64,000 nucleotides of DNA, taken from NCBI GenBank assembly GCA_025526935.1, contig JAHLKD010000105.1, forward strand, positions 1 to 64,000, given 5' to 3'. Shown in pieces: positions 54,959 through 64,000 of the stretch (within the stretch, counting starts at the first letter, position 1; the number at the start of each line of letters is the position of its first letter). The DNA is from Cladochytrium replicatum (taxonomy: Eukaryota; Chytridiomycota; Chytridiomycetes; Cladochytriales; Cladochytriaceae). The notes beneath the pieces are model-generated. The model did not search any database. It had not been told where the DNA came from and saw nothing but the letters and a program-made list of their open reading frames with translations. Position numbers and translations under genes: made by a program.

Positions 54959-57900
54959 TCACACCGCACTTCCAGTTGAAGCAGTAATGACTGCACTCTT
55001 CAACCGAATCGAATCATCTACATCCGCAAACATCGGTCGGAACCTTCCGCACATATTCTCCAACGAAACTCGCACCGTATCTCGTTCCAAGTCTACCACA
55101 CATACGACATATCCACAGAAACCTACACTCTGCTTGCTCCACGAGGCACGTTCGACTGCGTCCGTGAGGTTATATGCTACCCATTGAGGCTCATTCGCAA
55201 ACACACAAGGATCAGCAGTAGGCTCAAAAGATTTGTACAACGGAACTCGCTCCGGAATTGGCATTCGAGTAATAACATCGTCCGGGCCAAAACTTACAGC
55301 CGTTCCTGAGCTCGCTTGCGGGAGCACGACTACACGGAGCAGCTTCCCAGTTAGCTCGACCGATAATCGTAGATCATGATCCGTCAGTGCTTGACCGCTA
55401 TTTGGAGCAATGCCATTCGCGCTTGACAACGTGACTCGAATTCCAGTCAGAAAGATGAGCTCCTGATCCGGCTCTCGGAAAGGAACCGGGGGCTGATTTC
55501 CATACACGCGCGAGTGTTCTTGTTCCGCGGCTTTAAATGCTAATTCCGCCCTCGCTCGCCGTTGCATTTCTATGCGGTTCGCAAGGAGCATCTTCAGATT
55601 ATGGCGAACGATATCTGCCAACTTTGGATGATCTGCAGCATGAGCAATCGCAAGCTCTTTCTCCACAATGCTCATGATTTCCTCGGATCGCAATCCTTGC
55701 AACTTTCCCTGTCTGCTCAAGTCGCTCAGTAGCCTGTCAAATCTGGCGTAGTACTCGTCGACGTTTGTAGGCGTCCCCTGCATCTCAAAGATCCGTTCCA
55801 CACCCTTTCTGTCGACCCTAACCACGTCCCCGAGCTCAATCATATCAGGGCCCCATCGGAAACGCTGCAGATCGACGGTCTGTCCAACAGGCCAAGACCC
55901 GTCCTTGAACAACGGATGCAACAACTCAACACTCCTCGCGCGCCGCACAGTACTGCTCAGGCTTCCAAAATACTTTGCGAGCTGCACATCGCCCAGCTTG
56001 TCGAGGTGCCCTTTCATCATTTCGATCCGTTTCGCGAGAACCTCGGACATGGGGAAATTGGTTTCAGCTGTCGGCGGAAACTTGAGCCGGACGCCGTGCT
56101 CTAGCGCAACGTTCTGCCACGGTCGACTGTCGTTAACGAGCCCCCAGTGCAGCAATTCGTGAGGCTCGTATGCTGCGTAGGGCTCGATATCCATGTCGGG
56201 GAGGTTCGTTGTGACCTTGAACGAAAGCGGCAGGATGTCGACAGCGTAGGAATTCACGAATTTGGAGGCTGAGGCTCCTGTTGCGTTATTCGCATGTTGC
56301 TTCTGATTCTTCGCATTCATATTTGAATCCACATCTTGGAGATTGAACGTATGTGAGGTCATGAACTCCACAGTCGGTTTGTGCTTCGTTTCCGCACGGC
56401 AAACCACAAGCGGTGCCGACCAGATCGTTTTCTTCTCGGTGGTTTGCGGTGTGAGCGACCCGCTGATGATCCCGGGCCAGCGAATCATGCCATCGTGGAA
56501 AACGCCCATGTTGGCGATGGTTGTGCGAGTTTCGGGGTCGTAGGTGTAATGCAGCGTTCGCTTATTCTCGAGGAACCAGCCGAGAGGATCTTTGAACGTA
56601 AGGCCGGGTACTCGCGGGTATCCTTCGAGGCAACATGGGACCCAGACTATGTCACCTTCACGAAAGTTCTGTGTGGGAATGCGGATGAGCGTGGTGGATT
56701 TCCCCACATTAAGTGAAGTTGGTGTGTGGCTGTAAGATGGAAGAGGAATATTGGGGATTGAGCATTGGATCGGCAAACCAGGATGTTCGACTTGGGAAGC
56801 CACTCCCTGGTCTGTTAAATAGATGAGTAATCTAGTGCAAATTGTCATCAATAGGATACATACTGTTAGCAGGCAAGAAGTGGGGTCTGCTATAGACAAT
56901 TAAATTCGTTTCAGGCTCTCGCTTCTTTCCCTCCGATTTCTGTGTTGTTTCGACTGGTGTTGTTGCAGACATTTGACGCTGTTCGATTTGTGGAGCAGTG
57001 TGAGCAGACATGTGAAGCTGCGGTCTGTTCTGATTTTGTTCAGGTAATAAGGCGTTCATAAACGAACGAGCGACCGGAACGGAGATGGATTGGTGATTTG
57101 CTGCTGCTTGCGACACCGCTGTACCCGATGCGTGAGCGATCGCGTTTCTCGCTCTTGATGTATTGTTCCCCGCAATAGCGCTGACTGCTCCGAAAGTTGG
57201 AGTGTGGTCGACGAGGCGGGCTGCATCGCCATCTTGTAGTGGTGCCGGATCACTTCTTTCTGAGACCGCTGTTGATGAAACTGCTGTATATGAAATCGTC
57301 ACACCAGACGCATTTGCCAAAGTTCTGTTGGTGGCAGTTTGTGAAGCATTGTTTGAGACAACAGCGTTACTTCCTGCGAGCTTTGATGCAAAGTCGGTGA
57401 TGTGGAGTGTTAAATCAACTTCTTCAGGATGTGCCAACGCACTCGACACGGCGTTTGCAAAAGTGTTATTCGCAGAATCGGCTATCGAAGAGTTGTTTGT
57501 TGTGACAGGGTTGCTTGCTACAAGCTTTGATGTATAGTCCGTGATGAGGAGGGTTGATTCGCCTACTTCGGGCGGTGGAGGCGGTGGATCAATCCCAGTG
57601 AGCTTTGAGGAGTAGTCGGTGAAACGGAAGTGATTGGCACGACGTTTTTTGGAGCGATTTCCGTCCCCACGAGGTGAGCTTGGTCGCTTTCTCGGCGAAA
57701 GTTCAGCAGGCGCCGGTCGAACAGGAGACCGCGTGACAGTTGGAGGTTGAAATGGTTTGGGGTCAAGTTTGTCAACATCTGATCCTGACTGTGGTGTTAT
57801 TGCCGACACTCCGGTCTGATTTGCTGATGGATCCACTGTTATTGCCGACACTTCGGTCTGATTTGCTGATGGATCCACTGCCATCGTTCTGCTTTGACCC

Positions 57901-58806
57901 CCTCCATCTCCCTGGACAACGCGCTGTGCTACAGCTGAGGTTGATTCCACAGTGTCCACATCAGCAACATCGTCTTCAGTAGGATTGTGAAACTGCAGCA
58001 CCTTTTGTCGTTTCGCAGATGCCGAGCTGCCGCTCTTCTTCGTCCGTTGAGCCTGGTGCGGTGTAGTTGGCGCAGAGGCAGACACCTGCGCTGTGATCGC
58101 GCCAGGGTCCACCGGATTCGCTTCTGCGCTCACGATCGTCCCCGCCGGAAGCGAATGCCGGACTCTGATCTGCGTGTGGTCCCTCGGTATCCCCCCACCA
58201 TTGCAATTCCTGCATGGGCAGAGCGAGCGGTCGAGCGACGGGGTCACTGCCATCCAGCGCAGATGCGGTATGAAATCTGGCACGGACCTATACCGTTTCC
58301 CCCTGTAGAAATCCAGTAAGTACGTAATAAGTCAACATCGAACCAAGGCAACGTGTTTTCCACAAACCGCACATTGGATGTCCGAACAGGTAGTTATCAG
58401 TCCGGGAAGTATTGCTCGGCTCGCTCCCGATCGACGGGGGTCTCTCTGCAAACTTGAGGTGCTGGAAGAACGCATAACCCGCCGGCAACGCCCTGCATTT
58501 GGCTTTGTGGACGAATCGCGCGGCGACTTTAGACCTGTCCGTGCCAGTCCAGCCCGCGTCTCTGAGCGCTTGCTCCGGTATGTATTGCGGGTTCTGCTCG
58601 TAGACGGCCTGGAGCTCCTTGCCGAGTTTCTCAAGGATTGTAGTGGATGGTGCGATCGCGTGGTAGCGGCGGTTGAGCTCGTCATATGAGGACTGCAGGC
58701 GTTGCGAGGGATGATATGCTGTGGTGCCATCAGAGGGATCTGGCGCCGGGACGTGGTCCAGGAGGATCTCGACGGCCGTCTCAGCCGAGTCGCTCAACGA
58801 GGCCAT
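54959..58806 (-). CDS. Clr2-like transcription-silencing protein
   Basis: Three exons (58806-58373, 58302-56864, 56811-54959) give about 1241 residues. The N-terminus carries the Clr2 silencing motif: LPAGYAFFQHLKF, then NYLFGHPMGKRYRSVPDFIP, HLRWM and CPCRNCNGGG (zinc-binding Cys cluster). The middle (~480 residues) is disordered and repetitive, with three TD[YF]xSKL units and two near-identical VDPSANQT units. The last ~620 residues match the Clr2 C-terminal domain in style: FREGDIVWVPC, MIRWPGIISG, a long acidic/helical linker, WGPDMIELGDVVRV and ELIFLTGIRV. In fission yeast Clr2 is part of SHREC (with Clr1, Clr3, Mit1), which deacetylates H3K14 and blocks transcription in heterochromatin. 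A broken paralogue of its N-terminus lies at 61300-61815. Confidence 0.82.
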
Positions 58807-59134
58807 TCCGATTTTGCGCAGTTCTTGGAGTGCCGACTTGCACTGCCGCCGAGAAAAGAACAGACTTCAGAGAGCGGAGAACAGCGACAGAAGCCTCTGC
58901 CGGGCCTCCGGGATTGGAATCCTCGACCTCTCGCGGCCCGAGAAGTGAAGGTTTGATAGCAGCGGCGACGGTCCGCGGCTGAGAGGAAAGTTTAAAGCCA
59001 AAACAAACAAACGATCTCAGACGAAAACCATGGCAATGTTGAAGAAAAAGGACAATGGACTAAGCGGTGATGACACCGCTCATGTCGAGGCCTACAGGGA
59101 CACAAACAAGTGGCTTCTATTGCAGAGGCACAGG

Positions 59135-59794
59135 CTACGGTTCCTGGAGTCCAGACGTTGGGAGGGACTTAGGCGGCTTATCACGTACCGATTCGCTGAT
59201 ACGAACAGAAAAAGAGGTGGAGGAGGAAGCACCCGATGGCGCAACCGAGTTCTCTTTCGGAGAGGCAGAAGACGACGCCTCTGCATACCTCATGGGATTT
59301 GTCCTTTCATTCCCTTCTTGCGGACAGCACAGGCTGACCACAATGACTCTTCCTGAACCAAAGAAATGTGCCGGCTGCTCAAGGAAGATGGATTTTCTTG
59401 CTGCATACGCTTCGTCGACATCTTCTCCAATGAATTGAAGATCACTTTCGAGTTGTGCATCATATTCCTCTACAGGAGATACGGAAGACAAATTCGGAGA
59501 TTCTTCAGTAATGGATTGTGGAGTCGATAAATCAGCATTTGGATCGTAATCAGCATCGTTTGGGTCATCATCGTCTAGTCCATGTAAATGTTCAACAACA
59601 TGCATGTCACCGGCTTCTTCTAAGCGGTAATATATGGGGTCGTCGTTCATATCCTCATCGATTTCTTCGTCTGCAACGGCAGAAATCGGGAAATTGTCTG
59701 AGACAAACTCAACAGTCGTCTCTTGCACCCCCTGATCCCCGGTTGGTATTTGATCAACAGTGTCAAAAGCCTCTCTCCCGACCCTCACTCGCAA
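59135..59794 (-). CDS. Hypothetical acidic protein
   Basis: A 219-codon open frame, strongly acidic in its middle (DEEIDEDMNDDP, LDDDDPNDADYDPNADL) and Ser-rich at the end. No domain recognised. An intron may fall near 59330, since the stretch there changes character. A shorter plus-strand frame at 59030-59356 overlaps it; the acidic composition favours the minus frame, but neither is secure. Confidence 0.35.
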   Translation of the reverse strand: MRVRVGREAFDTVDQIPTGDQGVQETTVEFVSDNFPISAVADEEIDEDMNDDPIYYRLEEAGDMHVVEHLHGLDDDDPNDADYDPNADLSTPQSITEESPNLSSVSPVEEYDAQLESDLQFIGEDVDEAYAARKSIFLEQPAHFFGSGRVIVVSLCCPQEGNERTNPMRYAEASSSASPKENSVAPSGASSSTSFSVRISESVRDKPPKSLPTSGLQEP

Positions 59795-61290
59795 CCTGCA
59801 GTATCAGGTAAAGCGTACAGTGGAATCAAAAACAAAGACACAAAAGCTCCCTTCGAGGAACAATGGGCATATTATCCCGCCCACCTGCAATCCTGGACTG
59901 ACAGTGCGGATAGTGTGAAGTTTTTGACATACAAAGTTGCCTGTTACTGCAACGGCAATGATGGAATGCAGGACCCAGCCAACGCTAAAATCCTGGTCGA
60001 AAACAGAAGTTTTTAAGGTTGAAAACCTGGTAGAGCTTAGAAAGTACTTAGTTGGAACTGGGGCTGAAAGAAGGGGGTGCAAGCACTGCTTTACGGCGTT
60101 CCTAACACTCTAACCGTGGACGACTTGGAACTGCTGAGGAGGAGAGTGGCAGACTAGCAGTGTAAGTGCCGAGTGACCCGGACAACAGCCGCCTGAAACG
60201 GAAAGGTGAATTTTGTTTTTGAGAATGAGGAAAGACAGAAACGACTCAAACATGGATGCAGTGTGGGAACTACCAGGTGCCAAGCGGTGTGGCTGGTGCT
60301 GAGACAGGGCTCTTTACAAGAGCGTGCACAGCTATTGACTAGGAGCTACACCCGATTATACAGAGGCTGGTGGGACGAGGGATAGTTTAGCCGCTCAGCC
60401 CCGGACTGTGACAATAAGGTGGGCTTTGACAGGGTCCGAATGCAGGACGCACAGGAGAAGACTTATGTGGAACCAAATCTCGCAGAGGTTAAGAAAGAAG
60501 TGTGGGGTTTTTTGCAGATGAATGGTTGAATGAGACTGACCCAACCAATTATTGCACTTTCCAGTGGAAAAGCCCCGGGTATGAGTAAGGTAGGAAAAGA
60601 CAATGATAGTGAACGATGGGGAAACACGCTTCACAGTGCTGCATAGGATAGAGGAGTGGGAGTTCCGATGCAGGCAAGGAACAGCCACCTTGACGCTGGG
60701 GGTTACCACACCAGATCCCAAAGAGTCTGGGTCATGGAGCGGGGATATTTGTTAAACACTACCATAACTTTGCTGGAGAATGTCATGAAAGCCAGTGAGA
60801 AGGTTATACAATGGCGGCTATAAAACATCCACGATCAACACCTAAACTTGTTTCTGGGTTTAACTTCAGTGTGTTGAAAGACTCGATCACATTTGACCCT
60901 CTGTTTGTTTATCTGGTGGGTCAAAGAATTTATATACTTGGGGGGAATCCCAGAGCCCTGTTGCGACTGGACACAGCTTCAAAGCACTAAAAGTACAAAA
61001 AACAACTCCACTTTCTTCCTGCCAATGGCTAGTGCTGGGATGAATGTTGTGGCAATTGCCAAGATACGTGCCTCTCTGGCGTTCACGTGACTTTTCGAGG
61101 TCCAGGACCTCGCAAACGTGAGAGATGGTTTCCTGCACAACAACCTTGCGCAACTGCCACCCCTTACAAGGCTAATAGAAGACATACACCGCTATTGGTA
61201 TACCGGGTCTGGCGAGCTGGTAGAAGTGCTCACCAGATCCATCTCTGCTGGTTACGTGACAGATCTCGATAAGTGAAGTGGTCCAGACAG
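59795..61290. other. Region without recognised genes
   Basis: About 1.5 kb with only short frames on both strands. It may contain degraded transposon sequence, but I could not match any piece to a known family. Confidence 0.4.
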
Positions 61291-61815
61291 GTTTTGAACC
61301 TGCAATCTCTTGCTTAGAGCGCTAAGCTATAGCGAACTAAACTAATAGAGCTAGCCATCCAGATCAGATGCGGGGTGAACTAGGGGACGGATCGGAAATT
61401 TTTGCCTCTGAAACACAACATCAGCATAATCGGCGACGAGTGGTTTTTTTTAACCCACTGCGGATGACCAAAGACGTAGAGGTCGTTTCGCTCGGTCTGC
61501 GCGGGCGCGATGTGGATCGATCTCGAAGGTAGCGTAGCCGTCGGGGAGCCCGCGGAGTCGTGCGCCGGGAGCGAACTTGACGGTGAGTTGAGAGCGATCA
61601 TCGGTGCCGTTCCAGCCAGCTTTGCGCAGTGCTCTTTCGGGGACGCATTCGGGATGGGATTCGTAAAGTGATTTCAGGGCTGCACCCCACTTGTCCAGCA
61701 TGGCAGGCAGACGTAGAGCGGGCCTGAATCTACGGTTCAGATCATCGTAGGTGTTCTGCGCTTCGAGCGGCGGGTGCAAGGCTGGGTTGCCGTACGAGCT
61801 CTGGGGGCCGATCAT
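61291..61815 (-). pseudogene. Decayed paralogue of the Clr2-like N-terminus
   Basis: Aligns by eye with exon 1 and the start of exon 2 of the gene at 54959-58806: YDDLNRRFRPALRLPAMLDK against YDELNRRYHAI, VPERALRKAGWNGTDDRSQL against IPEQALRDAGWTGTDRSKV, and LPDGYATFEI against LPAGYAFFQHL. Then, in another frame, RNDLYVFGHPQ, a probable intron at the same position, and GKNFRSVP. The next codon is TAG where the intact gene has Asp, followed by FTPHLIWMAS, matching FIPHLRWMAV. So there is one frameshift (near 61480), one nonsense codon, and loss of everything after the Cys cluster. Confidence 0.85.
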
Positions 61816-62747
61816 GCATTTAGAAAATTAGAATAAGAGACAAGAAATATGCTTCTGATGTTTTAAGTATTCGTATTACATGCAGCTGTTCATGTTGAAA
61901 GTACATTGCGGCTAGAGTTCTAAAACTCAAAGAGATCAAGCCGTTTCAAAAAACACATCTCGACTGGATGGCACCCTCTTCAGTCCAAACAAGCCAAAGA
62001 AGAGGCCAAGAAAGAATGCCGTTGTCAAAGCTAAGAATGTGATGCAACCAAGAAGGTGCACTGTGTGAGCTTTGCTTCTTTGACTGACATAAAATGAGGC
62101 CATCCGAAAACCAGACAACAATGTGGAAGAAAAAGGGGGTGATGGGAAGGGAGAGTGAGATATAAAGATAGTGTTGTAAGAGTCGAGGGATTAAAAATCA
62201 ACAGATCCAAAACTTCCAAGAACTTTTTCAAACTGCTTTGGACAACACTTTGTAGCAAAAACGGGAGCTTCTGTGAAGGTGAGGCCCTGAAACGCAGCAC
62301 AACCGTGCAAAACTTTGGTGGTTTCAAAAGTCGCAACTTCCGATAAGAAAGCATAGGGAAGTATATCGTCGAGTGCTCTTCATGTTGGGAAACAAAAAGG
62401 CATGTTCCCCGCAGCTCCTTCTCACAAAAGCCCTGGGTTTAACACAAAAAGGCAGTATTCTTAAACCACTAGAGCAGCAAAACCCCAATACGTTGACATC
62501 AGGTACCAAAGGTGTGTGTGTCAGCGTTTGAACCAAACATGTACAACAGAAAACAAAGGGCAGCAAGGGCAAAATTGTTACGACAAACAAAAAAAGGTGT
62601 TGGACTGGGAGAAGAAAGTGTAAAGTATGTAAAGAAGGAGGAAGAAAAAGGCAAAACATGAAGATATTGGGGGGCGGATGTGGGGCAAGAGAGCTCTGTA
62701 GTAAACAAAACTTAAAACTACCAATTGTGTCGACAACTTGACACAAT
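61816..62747. other. Intergenic, no secure gene
   Basis: A 61-codon minus-strand frame at 61936-62121 has one clear hydrophobic segment (LLGCITFLALTTAFFLGLFF) and could be a tiny membrane protein, but nothing else supports it. The rest is A/G-rich sequence downstream of the last gene. Confidence 0.35.
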
Positions 62748-63962
62748 CTACCACGCGTCTTCCAAGGACACAAACCCTTCGCCATGGCCCATCTTCAAAG
62801 CCTCATACTCGAGCCGAAGCACTTCAATCGGAATCCCGAGACCCCGGATCTTAAACATCTCCCACTCCTCGTCACGCTCAACGTCGTCGTCGTCATCTGA
62901 AACGTCGTCCACGATCTGCGTTGGCACAGCTGTAACACCGGGCTTGCTTATCGCGAGCATGGGTGCGGGCGAACTTATCGGGGTGTATGCAAGTGGTGAG
63001 GGTCCCGCGAGCGGAGGCGATGGCGGTGGAGAGGCGATGAACGACGGGGCTGCGACGACTGTCGGAGAGGGGACAGTCGACGGCGCACTGAGCTCCCGGA
63101 ACTCGGATTGCAGCGTGCGGTAATTTCGTGGCGATTCGGGCCGCTGGATTGTCAATATTTTCGCGGGCTCACTACGCTCGCTGAAAAGCTCTACGGGCGA
63201 GTCAACGTAGTCGCTCGTCTCGCCGTCCTTGAGCGACACTGCCGAGTCGATCAGCTGCGAAACTGGCTTTGTGGCCGCAAGGATGGGAGTGGGAGTCTGC
63301 ACTCGTCTTGGAGACTGGGGTGTTGCCTGCACGACGCTGATTGACCGAGTGCTGATGGTGGACAACGCTGACGATGACGACGCGACCTTTCGGAGTGTCT
63401 TTTCTGTTTGCGCCTGGTAAGACGCGATTTCGGGCTGCTGGATATTCGGCACGCCATATTCCCTAATAGTAGTCACAGCAGCTGAAGGGCGAGTCGGTGA
63501 ATGGTGGGGACTGACTTCCGGCGTGGCCAGCGGAATAAGCCAGCTAGCCATCCATTTAGGCACCCTCCCTTTGCTCAAAAGCGTTGTTGCTCGTGGTTGA
63601 AGACTAACGACCTTTTGTGCCAGACCTCTTACAGCAGATCGCAAGGCGGGTACGTACCAGGGCCGCACAATTGCAACAACTGCTCCTGTGTCGTCTAATA
63701 CCACTTCTTCGGGGAACAATAAAGGAAGATCAAAGGCCATCTCGGCTTGAAGACAGAAAGAAAGGTACTGCGACAAGAACGAGAGTTCTGTCCTCAGCTC
63801 ACGAGGAATCGCAAAGGAAATCAAGGGGGCGAGCGTCAGGTAGCGTGCGGCGAATGACAAAGCTACGTTTATGCTTTTGTTGATGAAGGCTTCCAGCGCG
63901 AGCCTTTGTTGTTCAAGAGTTTCCGTAATGGCGGTAGTTGTTGCAGTCACACGAAGAGACGC
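62748..63962 (-). CDS. Unrecognised protein, 5' part outside the window
   Basis: One long exon of about 404 codons, open to a 3' splice site (CTAG) at 63963, so upstream exons lie past the right edge. The visible N-terminal ~150 residues have several hydrophobic helices (FINKSINVALSFAARYLTLA, ISFAIPRELRTELSFLSQYL). These are followed by a disordered Ser/Pro-rich stretch of about 200 residues, an Asp/Glu run (DDVSDDDDDVERDEEWEMF), and a short helical end (IPIEVLRLEYEALKMGHGEG). It may be membrane-associated. Family not recognised. Confidence 0.6.
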   Translation of the reverse strand, partial: ASLRVTATTTAITETLEQQRLALEAFINKSINVALSFAARYLTLAPLISFAIPRELRTELSFLSQYLSFCLQAEMAFDLPLLFPEEVVLDDTGAVVAIVRPWYVPALRSAVRGLAQKVVSLQPRATTLLSKGRVPKWMASWLIPLATPEVSPHHSPTRPSAAVTTIREYGVPNIQQPEIASYQAQTEKTLRKVASSSSALSTISTRSISVVQATPQSPRRVQTPTPILAATKPVSQLIDSAVSLKDGETSDYVDSPVELFSERSEPAKILTIQRPESPRNYRTLQSEFRELSAPSTVPSPTVVAAPSFIASPPPSPPLAGPSPLAYTPISSPAPMLAISKPGVTAVPTQIVDDVSDDDDDVERDEEWEMFKIRGLGIPIEVLRLEYEALKMGHGEGFVSLEDAW

Positions 63963-64000
63963 CTAGAAATGATGTCAGTACGGGTGTGAAAGGTTCGTCG

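Noticed and set aside
59030-59356. Plus-strand frame beginning MAMLKKKDNG
   Set aside because: It overlaps the better acidic minus-strand frame and becomes Arg/Gly-rich in the manner of an antisense shadow.
61278-61350. tRNA-like minus-strand sequence with a B-box-like GGTTCAAAACC and an apparent A box
   Set aside because: The acceptor and D arms do not pair and it overlaps the Clr2 paralogue remnant, where the similarity explains the sequence better.

Overview
This is nuclear DNA from a fungus, most likely an early-diverging (zoosporic, chytrid-like) lineage. The genes have short GT-AG introns, mostly 40-80 nt. Several proteins are fungal in type: a Spa2/GIT polarity protein, a Clr2-type silencing protein, Atp18 and a chromodomain Ty3/gypsy element. 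One protein, the kinetochore RZZ subunit Zwilch, has not to my knowledge been kept in Dikarya. Species was not determined.

Layout. 1-8560: a chain of non-LTR elements, all on the minus strand and joined at their poly(A) tails. In 5'-to-3' order of the minus strand it runs: a 5'-truncated LINE tail, a near-complete two-ORF LINE with one frameshift, a tRNA-derived SINE, and a decayed LINE that runs off the left edge. 8578-8651: an intact tRNA-Phe(GAA) beside the chain. 9886-18183: a complete, young Ty3/gypsy chromovirus with nearly identical 469-bp LTRs, a 5-bp target duplication and intact gag and pol. Its Pol starts with an unusual NPP-motif, Dam-like region ahead of the protease.

18498-34464: a gene-dense block holding an RGS protein, a Spa2 homologue, a seven-helix membrane protein divergent from Spa2, Zwilch, a germinal-centre-type Ste20 kinase with a tail of RFxV motifs, an unrecognised multi-exon gene, and ATP synthase subunit Atp18. 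34727-39421: an intact DUF2235 (Tle1-like alpha/beta hydrolase) gene followed by one short and one nearly full-length decayed copy. 39519-50594: mitochondrial ribosomal protein uL3m, an SFT2 vesicle-traffic protein, a diaphanous-type formin, a WDR5/Swd3 homologue and a probable complex I ESSS subunit. The last two are divergent and their start codons overlap.

50595-52500 is a transposon graveyard with a gag remnant and ~97-bp repeats. EMC3 follows (52513-53594), then a broken SMC4 fragment that keeps pieces of both ATPase heads but no coiled-coil middle, then a large Clr2-like gene (54959-58806). The right end has an acidic hypothetical ORF, a decayed paralogue of the Clr2 N-terminus, and a gene cut by the window edge.

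The host genes do not form a pathway. They are housekeeping and cell-architecture genes: polarity and actin (Spa2, formin), mitosis (Zwilch, SMC4 fragment), chromatin (WDR5, Clr2), mitochondria (uL3m, Atp18, ESSS-like) and secretion (SFT2, EMC3). Splice sites were placed by eye from reading frame, splice consensus and protein-family fit, so some boundaries are approximate.
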